A stretch of 64,000 bases of DNA, from contig JABIVD010000052.1 in assembly GCA_018667335.1 (NCBI GenBank), positions 62,001 to 126,000 of the forward strand. The letters are read 5' to 3'. Below the pieces are notes generated by a model. That model searched no databases. It was not told the origin of the DNA and saw only the letters and a list, made by a program, of their open reading frames with translations. The translations under genes and the position numbers were made by a program. Below, piece by piece: positions 24,919-32,815 of this stretch. This stretch comes from Rhodospirillaceae bacterium (GTDB lineage Bacteria; Pseudomonadota; Alphaproteobacteria; UBA6615). The first letter of the stretch is position 1; each line of letters begins with the position of its first letter.

Positions 24919-25707
24919 ATGAGCGATTTTCTGATCTACGAACAGGACGGCGCGGTCGTCACCCTGACGATGAACCAGCCCGATGCGCGCAATCCGCTGT
25001 CCGGCGAGAGCCAGTATGAGGCCTTCCTCGCCGCGACCGACCGGATCAGCCGCGACGACGGCGTGAAATGCGTGATCCTCACCGGCGCGGGCAGCGCGTT
25101 TTCGGCCGGCGGCAACGTCAAGGACATGCGCGACCGCAAGGGCCTGTCGGAAGGCAGCCCCTATCAGATCCGCAACAACTACAAGCGCGACATCCACAAC
25201 ATCCCGCTCACCCTCTACAATCTCGAGGTGCCGACCATCGCCGCCGTCAATGGTGCTGCCGTGGGCGCGGGCTGCGATCTGGCCTGCATGTGCGACATCC
25301 GCATCGCCTCGGAGAAGGCGCGCTTCGCCGAGAGCTTCGCCAAGCTGGGCATCATCTCGGGCGACGGCGGCGCGTTCCTGCTGCCCAAGCTGGTCGGCAT
25401 GTCCAAGGCCGCCGAGATGACCTTCACGGGCGACATGATCGGCGCCGACGAGGCGCTCGAATGCGGCCTGGTCTCACGCGTCGTGCCCCATGACAGCCTG
25501 ATGGACGAGGCCCATATCCTGGCGGGCAAGATCGCCGCCAATCCGGGCCATTCGCTGCGCATGTCCAAGAAGCTGCTGCGCGAGGGCGTGCACTCACGCC
25601 TCGAGACGGTGCTCGACATGGCCGCCGCCTTCCAGGCGCTGGCCCATCACACGCCCGAGCATGACGACGCGGTGAACGCGCTGATCAAGGCGATGGAGAA
25701 GAAGTAG
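24919..25707 (+). CDS. Enoyl-CoA hydratase/isomerase (crotonase) family protein
   Basis: A 262-residue crotonase-fold protein. The oxyanion-hole segments ILTGAGSAFSAGGNVKDM (about 54-71) and AAVNGAAVGAGCDLACMCD (about 108-126) are present, followed by KARFAESFAKLGIISGDGGA. Such enzymes add water to enoyl-CoA or shift its double bond. The ATG at 24919 has a strong GGAGGAAACC site. It is divergent from a full-length acyl-CoA dehydrogenase, so the pair probably supplies consecutive beta-oxidation steps. Whether it is a hydratase or isomerase cannot be told from the sequence. Confidence 0.88.
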   Translation: MSDFLIYEQDGAVVTLTMNQPDARNPLSGESQYEAFLAATDRISRDDGVKCVILTGAGSAFSAGGNVKDMRDRKGLSEGSPYQIRNNYKRDIHNIPLTLYNLEVPTIAAVNGAAVGAGCDLACMCDIRIASEKARFAESFAKLGIISGDGGAFLLPKLVGMSKAAEMTFTGDMIGADEALECGLVSRVVPHDSLMDEAHILAGKIAANPGHSLRMSKKLLREGVHSRLETVLDMAAAFQALAHHTPEHDDAVNALIKAMEKK

Positions 25708-25713
25708 GCCCGC

Positions 25714-26724
25714 TCAGAACCCCTCGAGAACGATCTTGCCCTTTGCCGTCCCGGTCTCGATGAGCGCGTGGGCGGCGCGCATGGTCTCGGCGTTGATCGG
25801 GCCCATCACCTCGTTGAGGGTCGTGCGGATGCGCCCGGCGTCGATTTCGCCGGAGACATAGGTCAGCAGATTGTGCTGCTCGATCATGTCGGGCGTCTCG
25901 AACATCGAGCGCGTGTACATGAATTCCCAGTGCAGGCTGGCGGACTTGATCTTCATCGCGTCCATCGGCATCGGCAGGTTGGTCGCATCGATCGAGACGA
26001 TCGCGCCCTGGGGCCGGATCAGCTCGACCGCCGTCTCCCAGTGGCGCATGTCGTTGAAGATCGCGATGTGATCCACATGCTGCATGCCCAGCGCACGCAC
26101 CTGCTCCACCATCGGCTCACGATGATTGACCACATGGTCCGCGCCCAGTTCCCGAACCCAGCTGTCCGTCTCCGGACGTGAGGCCGTGGCGATGATCACG
26201 AGGCCGGCCGCCTTGGCGAGCTGAATGCCGATCGAGCCGACGCCGCCGCCCGCACCAATGATCAGGATCGACTGGCCGGAATCCGCGCCATCGCGGTCGA
26301 TGCCGAGATGATCGAAGAAACTCTCATACGCGGTGATCGTCGTCAGCGGCAGGGCCGCGGCCTCGGCGAAGCTCAGGCTCGTCGGCTTGGGCCCGACGAT
26401 GCGTTCGTCGATCAGCTGGAATTCCGAGTTGGAGCCGGGACGGGTCAGGTCGCCGGCGTAGAACACCTCGTCCCCCACCTTGAAGAGGGTGACGTCCGGG
26501 CCGACGGCCTCGACGACGCCGCTGGCATCCCAGCCGAGGACCTTGGGCGGATCCTCGACGCCATCCTTGGGTGCGCGGATCTTGGTGTCGACCGGGTTCA
26601 CCGACACGGCCTTCACGGCCACGAGCAGATCACGTCCTGCGGCTTCGGGCTTGGGCAGGTCCACATCAAGGAACGAATTCGGGTCCTCGATCGGCAGGTA
26701 ATGGGTCAGGGCGACGGCTTTCAT
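25714..26724 (-). CDS. Zinc-type alcohol dehydrogenase-like protein (MDR family)
   Basis: A 336-residue medium-chain reductase of the subgroup annotated as zinc-binding alcohol dehydrogenase-like. It starts MKAVALTHYLPIEDPNSF; VSVNPVDTKIRAP, LGWDASGVVEAVG and the NADPH loop IIGAGGGVGSIGIQLAK (about 152-168) mark the group. Cys ligands for catalytic or structural zinc are absent despite the family name. It converges with the enoyl-CoA hydratase gene, six bases between stops. It probably reduces quinones or alkenals; it is not clearly part of the neighbouring beta-oxidation operon. Confidence 0.82.
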   Translation of the reverse strand: MKAVALTHYLPIEDPNSFLDVDLPKPEAAGRDLLVAVKAVSVNPVDTKIRAPKDGVEDPPKVLGWDASGVVEAVGPDVTLFKVGDEVFYAGDLTRPGSNSEFQLIDERIVGPKPTSLSFAEAAALPLTTITAYESFFDHLGIDRDGADSGQSILIIGAGGGVGSIGIQLAKAAGLVIIATASRPETDSWVRELGADHVVNHREPMVEQVRALGMQHVDHIAIFNDMRHWETAVELIRPQGAIVSIDATNLPMPMDAMKIKSASLHWEFMYTRSMFETPDMIEQHNLLTYVSGEIDAGRIRTTLNEVMGPINAETMRAAHALIETGTAKGKIVLEGF

Positions 26725-26832
26725 GGATGTTCTCCGGGTAAGCAGGAATTCAGCTGTGCGTTAGCTGATATGGGTCATTTCGCAAACTTCTGTAGGGGGT
26801 CACCGGTCTGCGTCACGGCTCACCCGATCCCG

Positions 26833-27615
26833 TTAGCCAATCCCGTACGGCTTGGCCCAGCCCAGCCCAGCGACGGTGTCGCCGCGCGGCTTGTATTCCG
26901 CGCCGACCCAGCCGTCATACCCGGCGGCCTCCAGCATCCCGAACAGGAATGTGTAGTTCATCTCGCCGTCGTCGGGCTCGTGGCGGCCGGGCACGCCGGC
27001 GAACTGCACATAGCCGGACTTGGCAAGGTAGCGCTCGATCTTGTCGGCGATGAAACCCTCCGACATCTGGGCGTGATACAGGTCGAACTGCACCTTCACA
27101 TTGTCCATCCCGGCCTCCTCGACGATCGAATGGCCCATCGCCTGGCCGATCAGGAAGTAGCCGGGATTGTCGGTGAGGTTCAGCGGCTCGATGTGCAGCG
27201 TCATCCCCCGCGCCGAGGCCGCCACCGCGCCCGCGCGCAGGTTCGACAGCAGCGTCTGGCGGTGCGCCATGGGGTCGCCGCCCGCCGGCACCGTGCCCGA
27301 CATCACATGGATGCGGGTGCAGCCCAGCGCCTCGGCGCTGTCCATGGCGAGCTTGAGGTCCACGGCGAAGGCCGCCTCCTCACCGGGGATCGATGCGCGG
27401 CCGAACTTGGTCGCCTCGGTGTCGCCATAGGGCGTGTTGAGCAGGGTGCACTCCACCCCGGCCCGCTCCAGGCGCTTGGCGAGTTCGTCGAGGTCCTCGC
27501 CATAGGGACGCTGGATCTCGACGCCGGTGAAGCCCACATCCGCGGCCGCGGTGATGCGCTCGGCCAGCGGCAGGTCGGTGAACATCATCATGATGCAGGA
27601 AGAGAATTTGAGCAT
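26833..27615 (-). CDS. hyi: Hydroxypyruvate isomerase-like TIM-barrel protein
   Basis: A 260-residue xylose-isomerase-like TIM barrel matching the length and order of hydroxypyruvate isomerase: N-terminal MLKFSSCIMMMFTDLPLAER, GVEIQRPYGEDLDELA, MTLHIEPLN with a metal-binding Glu, and VQFDLYHAQMSEG plus VGAEYKPRGDT near the C-terminus. Hyi interconverts hydroxypyruvate and tartronate semialdehyde in glyoxylate metabolism; the related OtnI acts on 2-oxo-tetronate. The ATG at 27615 gives the family length; the longer frame to 27678 is not supported. No glyoxylate carboligase is nearby, so OtnI-type activity remains an alternative. Confidence 0.8.
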   Translation of the reverse strand: MLKFSSCIMMMFTDLPLAERITAAADVGFTGVEIQRPYGEDLDELAKRLERAGVECTLLNTPYGDTEATKFGRASIPGEEAAFAVDLKLAMDSAEALGCTRIHVMSGTVPAGGDPMAHRQTLLSNLRAGAVAASARGMTLHIEPLNLTDNPGYFLIGQAMGHSIVEEAGMDNVKVQFDLYHAQMSEGFIADKIERYLAKSGYVQFAGVPGRHEPDDGEMNYTFLFGMLEAAGYDGWVGAEYKPRGDTVAGLGWAKPYGIG

Positions 27616-27688
27616 GGGGTGTGGTCCTTGGCGGGCGTTATAAGCGCCATTTATCGCGGGTTCGAAGGCGGCGGACAAGATCGTGATG

Positions 27689-27778
27689 AGATGCGCGGAT
27701 CAAGTCCGCGCATGACGGCTTACTAAAATTCCCGACCGAACCCTAATTCGTCATGCCCGGACTTGATCCGGGCATCTC
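27689..27778. repeat. Paired palindromic repeats, family A (locus 6)
   Basis: Cores GCGCGGATCAAGTCCGCGC (27689-27717) and CCCGGACTTGATCCGGG (27749-27778) in opposite orientation, between the hyi start and the end of the OsmC gene, both on the minus strand. Confidence 0.85.
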
Positions 27779-27787
27779 AAACAGCGG

Positions 27788-28282
27788 TTAGCAGTCGACC
27801 CAGCCGTCGGCTGTCTTGAGCCGATGCGTAATAGTGTTCTGGGGCGTCAGCATCGCCTCGATGAAGCAGCCCTTCTTGGCCGCCTCGATCAGGCGCAGCT
27901 GGTCCTCCACCGACGCGTCGCTGTCCATGGAGATGTCCATGTGGATGCTCTTGGGCGCGGACTCATACGGCGCGCGGCCCTTCTGGGTCGCAACCCACTC
28001 GCAGCGGCAGGAAATCTTCGCATTCTCGATATCGACCCGCAGGCGCTTCGAGAAGGCGCGCATCTGGGTCATCAGGCAGGAGGTCAGCCCGGCGATGAAA
28101 TAGGCGATCGGCAGGGGTGCCGACCCGTCGCCGCCATGGAAGCCATACTCGTCCGACGCCATCTGCCATTCGATGACTTCGGGCACCATCAGGCGAACGT
28201 CCATCTCGCAGCGCATCTTTCCCACACCCGTGGCATCGCACTCGAACGCCACATCGAAACTCTTGATATCGTCTTCTGCCAT
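27788..28282 (-). CDS. OsmC/Ohr-family protein
   Basis: A 164-residue OsmC-fold protein. It has the typical order of an N-terminal beta sheet and a long helix with a cysteine in IAYFIAGLTSCLMTQMRAF (about residues 60-78) and a second in KISCRCEW. In peroxidase members two conserved cysteines reduce organic hydroperoxides; here the helix Cys fits, while the second one, expected about 60 residues later, may be in KKGCFIEAML. The ATG at 28282 is the first that gives a normal N-terminus. It is divergent from an SDR gene. Peroxide defence is likely but not proven. Confidence 0.75.
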   Translation of the reverse strand: MAEDDIKSFDVAFECDATGVGKMRCEMDVRLMVPEVIEWQMASDEYGFHGGDGSAPLPIAYFIAGLTSCLMTQMRAFSKRLRVDIENAKISCRCEWVATQKGRAPYESAPKSIHMDISMDSDASVEDQLRLIEAAKKGCFIEAMLTPQNTITHRLKTADGWVDC

Positions 28283-28442
28283 CGTTCCCGTTCCATGCAT
28301 CGAATTGTTGTGTTGCGGCGGGATTGTGCCGCACGCGTTCCGGTCGCGAAAGGGGCCGCAGACCAAATGGCGCGATTGAACCAAATGCCCCGAAGCGCTA
28401 TGCACGAGGGAACATCAAAAAGACCAACCCGGGGGAATTTCC

Positions 28443-29183
28443 ATGTCCAGAGTATTGATCGTGACCGGCGGCAGCCGGGGCCTTGGCGCCGCCACCTGCA
28501 TTGGTGCGGCCGAACAGGGCTATGAGGCCATCTGCGTCAACTATGTGGGCAACAAGGCGCGCGCCGACCAGGTCGTCGCCGCCTGCGAAGCCGCCGGGGC
28601 GAAGGCCATCGCGGTCCAGGCCGACATCACCAAGGAAGCCGATATCAACCGGATGTTCGAGACCGTGGACAAGGAGCTCGGCACCGTCACCCATCTGGTC
28701 AACAGCGCGGGCATCGTCGGCCCCTACGCGCGCGTCGACGAGCTCGACAACTGGAATGCACTGCAGGATCTCTGGACCATCAACATCACTTCGACGCTGG
28801 TGTGCGCGCGCGAGGCCATCAAGCGCATGTCCACCAAGCATGGCGGCAAGGGCGGCGCGATCGTCAACCTGTCGTCCGCAGCCTCTCACTTGGGCGGCGC
28901 GGGGGTGAACGTGCCCTACGCGGCCTCCAAGGGCGCGGTCGATTCCATGAACTGGGGCATGGCCCAGGAAGTGGCGGCCGAGGGCATCCGCGTGAATGCG
29001 GTCAGCCCGGGCGTCATCGACACGGAGATCCAGCCCGAGGGCCGGGTCGAGGCCGTCGGCCCGAACCTGCCGATGAAGCGCGTTGGGCAGGCACCGGAAG
29101 TCGCCGCCGCGATCCTGTTCCTGCTGTCGGACGACGCGTCCTACATCTCGGGCACCAAGGTCAACGTCTCGGGCGCGCGCTAG
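28443..29183 (+). CDS. SDR-family NAD(P)-dependent oxidoreductase (FabG-like)
   Basis: A 246-residue classical short-chain dehydrogenase. The cofactor motif TGGSRGLG is at 8-15, NSAG at about 89-92, the catalytic Ser in VNLSSAAS and the Y-x-x-x-K pair in YAASKGAVDS (about 160-164). The closing stretch VNAVSPGVIDTEI and FLLSDDASYISGTKVNVSGAR match FabG-like 3-oxoacyl reductases. The start follows GGGGGAATTTCC. It is monocistronic between an OsmC gene (divergent) and a repeat pair. With beta-oxidation genes nearby it could reduce or oxidise 3-hydroxyacyl intermediates, but substrate is unknown. Confidence 0.85.
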   Translation: MSRVLIVTGGSRGLGAATCIGAAEQGYEAICVNYVGNKARADQVVAACEAAGAKAIAVQADITKEADINRMFETVDKELGTVTHLVNSAGIVGPYARVDELDNWNALQDLWTINITSTLVCAREAIKRMSTKHGGKGGAIVNLSSAASHLGGAGVNVPYAASKGAVDSMNWGMAQEVAAEGIRVNAVSPGVIDTEIQPEGRVEAVGPNLPMKRVGQAPEVAAAILFLLSDDASYISGTKVNVSGAR

Positions 29184-29203
29184 GGGCACCCTATAACCCT
29201 AGG

Positions 29204-29277
29204 CCGTCATGCGCGGACTTGATCCGCGCATCTATTCTCCTGACGCAGGAGATGCCCGGGTCGAGCCCGGGCACGAC
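29204..29277. repeat. Paired palindromic repeats, family A (locus 7)
   Basis: Cores GCGCGGACTTGATCCGCGC (29204-29232) and GCCCGGGTCGAGCCCGGGC (29250-29277), opposite orientation, between the converging SDR gene and the small secreted-protein gene. This is the rightmost repeat of either family seen in the window. Confidence 0.85.
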
Positions 29278-29332
29278 GTGGAATATTGATCCGGCGTTTA
29301 CATGACCGCGGCACGCGCGGTCAGTAGACCTT

Positions 29333-29734
29333 TCACGTGTAGGGCAGCTTGTTGCCCTCGGCCATGACAGCGTTCGCCGTGCGGTCGGGTGCGATCATCT
29401 GCACCTGCAAGCCGTCGGGACCCTCACGGGGTGCGAGCCGGAGGGTCTGGGCCGCGAAATCCGTGTTGTCGTAGGTCAGGCTGAGGACGTTATCGGCATC
29501 GAGGGCCCAGCTGCCGCTCTCGATCGTGCAGGGGAAGTACCAGTCGAAGTTTCCGAACCGGCCGAAATGGATCAGGTTCTCCTGCCCGTCCGCACCGTGA
29601 TATATCAGCGTGTTCTCGGTCAGGAAGTTGGCCGCAGGCAGCCCGGATTCCCCGTTCACGGGACCGGGCAACAGCAGAAAACCCGCCGCAAACAGGAGCG
29701 ATACCCCGCGTAATGTCCGCCTTAAACCATTCAT
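29333..29734 (-). CDS. Hypothetical secreted protein
   Basis: A 133-residue protein with an N-terminal signal peptide: basic MNGLRRTLRG, a hydrophobic run GVSLLFAAGFLLLPG, then a likely cleavage around VNGES (residue 28-30). The mature part is a small beta-rich domain with one Cys (WYFPCTIE), aromatic-rich, without a recognised motif. The ATG at 29734 places the signal peptide at the start; the longer frame to 29782 would not. It lies 65 bases downstream of the AhpD-like gene on the same strand and may share its transcript. A TGATATATCA element lies within it. Function unknown. Confidence 0.6.
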   Translation of the reverse strand: MNGLRRTLRGVSLLFAAGFLLLPGPVNGESGLPAANFLTENTLIYHGADGQENLIHFGRFGNFDWYFPCTIESGSWALDADNVLSLTYDNTDFAAQTLRLAPREGPDGLQVQMIAPDRTANAVMAEGNKLPYT

Positions 29735-29799
29735 AATTGCAGTCTCGGCTCGTGGCCTCGCGCCCGCCTTGATCCGGATCAATCCGGACCCGCGACGGA

Positions 29800-30891
29800 T
29801 TACATATGCCGGAACGTGTTCTCCGCCGACTTGTAGGCATTGAGGCCGAGCTGCTCACGCAGTTCCTCTGTGCCCTGCAAAACCGGCGGGCCCACGGGAA
29901 TGCCCAGGCCATTGGCGACCCGGTCATTCTTGGTGAAATTGCCCGCGATGGCGGACGCACCGGCGATGGCTTCGGGGCCGAGCGCGTCGACGAGAGCTGC
30001 ACGGGCCGCGTCCAGCGCCGCCCGGTCGGTGCCAATGATCGTCTCGGCGAAGACCAGCAGCAGGTCGCCATGGGGCACGCCGATATCCAGTTCCGGGCGC
30101 ACCAGGGCTTCCGGGTTCACGTTCAGGTTTGTCGCTTGTCCACTCTCACGGAGGAACCGGGCATGCCCGGTGGTTCAGTAGAAGCAGTCGTTGAGCGCAG
30201 ACACCCGCCCGGCGACGACCTCCGCCTGGGGCCGCGTCAGTCCGTCATGATGGTTGAATTCGAAATCCATGATCTTTTCGAGCGGCAGATACTGGGCACG
30301 TTCGAGCGCGATATGGTCGTTGAACTCCTCGGGCACCAGGCTCATGGCCCGCATGATGTAGGGCTTGAACGGGCCGTACATCGCCTTGGCCACCTCGCCA
30401 CCCTCGGGCGGGTTCGGGATGGTCGGCACGAAGGCCTGCTCCTGCACCGCCTCGGGGGGCCGCACGCGTGACGGCTCGCCGGGCTGGGGCTCCGGCAAGG
30501 GCCGCAGCGGGACGCCGATGCCGCGGGCGAACACGTCGAGATTGGTGATGAACGACACCAGACCGACGATCTCGGTGTATTCCGCGTCGCTCAGGCCGCT
30601 GCCGATCGCCGCGTCGTAGAAGTCCAGATCCACATCCTTGGGCGACACCGCGACCTTGGCGATGATGTCCCGCACCACTTTGGGAAGCTCCACATCGCTG
30701 GTCGCACCGCCGTCCTCGGGGGCTTCGAGCACGCCGGCGTCGATCCCCGCCTGGCGGGCCGCCGAAATCACCGCGATGCGCTGGGCGCCGCTGCCCCAGG
30801 TGCCGGTCTGGCCGAACCGGTCGAACTGGGCCTGATGGGCGGCTTCCAGGTCCGCGCGGACCGGCAGGGCCGAATCTTCATAGAGACTCAT
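29800..30891 (-). CDS. AhpD-like peroxidase-fold protein, probable selenoprotein with in-frame TGA
   Basis: Two open segments share one frame: 238 codons ending ALNDCFY, a single TGA at 30175-30177, then 124 further codons to a stop at 29800. Reading TGA as selenocysteine gives 363 residues and the motif C236-F-Y-U239-T-T-G-H243, which matches the C-x-x-C-x-x-x-H redox site of AhpD/carboxymuconolactone-decarboxylase-fold proteins with Sec in place of the second, reactive Cys. The part after TGA (GDLLLVFAETIIG, FTKNDRVANGLGIP) reads as normal coding sequence. AhpD proteins reduce hydroperoxides or serve as disulfide reductants. Start ATG at 30891. A palindrome follows the TGA. A nonsense mutation is the alternative; no selA/B/C/D lies in the window. 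Confidence 0.75.
30137..30177 (-). promoter_or_regulatory. Candidate bacterial SECIS element after the in-frame TGA
   Basis: Beginning three bases after the TGA, ACCGGGCATGCCCGGT (30156-30171) is a perfect palindrome able to form a 6-bp stem. An alternative longer fold pairs CCAC just after TGA with GUGG about 30 bases on, enclosing a CGGG/CCCG-type helix. Bacterial SECIS hairpins lie in this position within the coding region, though the loop of the short stem is nearer to the TGA than usual. Identification is tentative. Confidence 0.45.
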
Positions 30892-30996
30892 CGAGATCAC
30901 CGTTCGTTCGTTTGGTTGTTGGCACAATTTTTAACAGAAAAAGGCGCCGGCTCACGCCCGCGCCCTCTTCAAATTCAGGTGTTCAATGCCGGCGGA

Positions 30997-31650
30997 TCAG
31001 ACGACCCAGCCCATGGCCTGGAACACGAGGCCTTCGGCGTTCTCGAGCGTCAGGAACACCCCGACACCCGCGACGACCGCGCCCGCGATACGCGCCTGTA
31101 CGGCGGTCGCCTCGGTGGCCTTCAGGACCGTGCCGACGAGCCAGCCAGCCGACAGTGCGAGCAGATACTGGGTGACGCCGAGCCCGATCAGATAACCGAC
31201 CAGGACCGCGTTGCCGACACCGGCCTCCTGGGCGGCAATCGAGCCGCCGAACGCCGAGCCGTGGAACAGGCCGAACAGCGCGAACAGCACAACCGCCGGT
31301 CCGATGGACATTGCCCGTCCGGACAGGACGATCCCGCCGAGGACCAGCAGCGACAGGCCGATGATGATTTCCGTGGCCGGCAGAGCCGTACCGAGGCTCA
31401 TCACCAGCGTGCCGACAAGCATCGCCACGATATACACGCCCGGCGCCGCAAAGCGGCGGCCGGTGTAGAGCGCTGCGATACCAACCAGGGCAATGAAGAA
31501 GAGATGGTCGAAGCCGAGGATCGGATGACCGATGCCCGACAGGACACCATGGGCGAATGTCTCCATCGGCAATCCGCCGAGCGGGTGATGCGCCAGAGCG
31601 GGTGTCGACATCGACAGCAAGGCACCGGCGGCAAACAGGAATTTCTTCAT
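30997..31650 (-). CDS. HupE/UreJ-family membrane protein (Ni/Co permease type)
   Basis: A 217-residue protein with a signal-like N-terminus (MKKFLFAAGALLSMSTPALA) directly followed by HH, then about six membrane helices. The conserved first-helix motif HPILGFDHLFFI, a metal-binding HxxxxxDH pattern of HupE/UreJ nickel permeases, is present near residues 42-53, with LFGLFHGSAFG further on. The start ATG at 31650 follows GAGGGGAAAACC. Upstream of hydrogenase or urease genes such proteins import nickel; no such genes are here, so nickel or cobalt uptake is inferred from family only. It lies 105 bases upstream of the AhpD-like selenoprotein candidate. Confidence 0.85.
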   Translation of the reverse strand: MKKFLFAAGALLSMSTPALAHHPLGGLPMETFAHGVLSGIGHPILGFDHLFFIALVGIAALYTGRRFAAPGVYIVAMLVGTLVMSLGTALPATEIIIGLSLLVLGGIVLSGRAMSIGPAVVLFALFGLFHGSAFGGSIAAQEAGVGNAVLVGYLIGLGVTQYLLALSAGWLVGTVLKATEATAVQARIAGAVVAGVGVFLTLENAEGLVFQAMGWVV

Positions 31651-31789
31651 GGTTTTCCCCTCAAGAATTTCGTCCCGGCCTGCGAACATGCGTGCGCGCC
31701 AGAATCTGCACTTCCGTTGGAACAAGCATTCGCGAAAACGGGCTCGATGGCAACTGCTTTCACCCGAATTTACACACCGGCGGTCGTGG

Positions 31790-32806
31790 CTATTGGATTT
31801 CGACGACGACCTTGCCGAAATGGCGGCCTTCACGCAGATGCGCCAGCGCCGCAGGCAGTTGGTCGAGATCAAACCGCTGATCGTCCAATGCCGGCCTGAG
31901 GCCGTTCTGGTCCACCGCGCGGAGCATCGCCTCGAACTGCTCGCGCGAGCCGCAGGTCACGCCTTCGAGCCGGATCTTGCGGGTCACCACCAGCGGCAGC
32001 CGGAACTCGTGGTTGGCGCCGGACAAAACGCCGATCAGCATGACCGCACCGCCCAGGCGCACCGCCTTGATGGATTGCTCAAGGGTGCCCGCGCCGCCGA
32101 CCTCGACGACCAAATCCAGGCCGCGTCCACCAGAGATTTCGCGGGCCGGACGCGCCCATTCGGGCGTGTCGACGTAATTTATCAAATGATCACTACCGAG
32201 GTCGCGCAAACGCTCCAGCTTTGCATCCGACGACGAAGTGGAGATCACCTCGGCGCCCGCCAGCTTGGCGAATTGCAGCGCGAAGGCCGAAACTCCGCCG
32301 GAACCTTGGGTTAGAACCAGATCGCCGGGCTTCACACCGCCCTGATCGAACACCGCGCTCCACGCTGTCAGTCCCGCGCAGGGCAGCGCGGCAGCTTCGG
32401 CGTCCGTCAGGTGCCCGGGTGTGTGGCAGAGGCCGTATTCGGGCAGCACACGCAGCTCGCAGGCCATGCCGTCGACTTGCCCGCCCAGCCCGGAGTGGAG
32501 CCCGGCCTCGTCGGGCTCGCCCGACAACCATTCCTGGAAGAAATTGGCCACCACTCGATCGCCGGCGGCGAAACGGGTGACGCCCTCACCGACGGCGACC
32601 ACATCGCCCGCGCCGTCAGACACCGGGATCAAATTCTCGGTCCGCTGGCGCGAGCCGTAGCCACCCTCGACGGTCAGCAGGTCACGGTAGTTGAGCGTCG
32701 CGGCCCGCACCCGAACGAGAACTTCGCCCGGGCCCGGTTCAGGGTCCGGCAGATCGACAACCGACAGATTGTCGATACCCGCCTTCGAGAGGACCGCCGC
32801 GCGCAT
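31790..32806 (-). CDS. Zinc-binding dehydrogenase / quinone oxidoreductase (MDR family)
   Basis: A 338-residue medium-chain reductase starting MRAAVLSKAGIDNLSV. Substrate-side motif ATLNYRDLLTVEGGYG, VSDGAGDVVAVGEGV, and NADPH loop LVLTQGSGGVSAFALQFAKLAG (about 160-178) are family features. Neither zinc site is complete, so it is probably a zinc-free NADPH-dependent enone or quinone reductase. Shine-Dalgarno is weak. The gene is 9 bases downstream of the MscS gene stop, on the same strand; its 3' end is 140 bases from the hupE start. No pathway assignment from context. Confidence 0.82.
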   Translation of the reverse strand: MRAAVLSKAGIDNLSVVDLPDPEPGPGEVLVRVRAATLNYRDLLTVEGGYGSRQRTENLIPVSDGAGDVVAVGEGVTRFAAGDRVVANFFQEWLSGEPDEAGLHSGLGGQVDGMACELRVLPEYGLCHTPGHLTDAEAAALPCAGLTAWSAVFDQGGVKPGDLVLTQGSGGVSAFALQFAKLAGAEVISTSSSDAKLERLRDLGSDHLINYVDTPEWARPAREISGGRGLDLVVEVGGAGTLEQSIKAVRLGGAVMLIGVLSGANHEFRLPLVVTRKIRLEGVTCGSREQFEAMLRAVDQNGLRPALDDQRFDLDQLPAALAHLREGRHFGKVVVEIQ

Positions 32807-32815
32807 GTGTGACCG

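Noticed and set aside
2104-29277. CRISPR array
   Set aside because: Repeats are palindromic, in opposite-orientation pairs, dispersed over 27 kb and without regular spacers; no cas genes are present.
29800-30120. Downstream part of the AhpD-like gene as an independent 106-residue gene
   Set aside because: It is exactly in frame with the upstream part, starts only with GTG without a ribosome site, and lacks the redox motif; the read-through model explains both parts.
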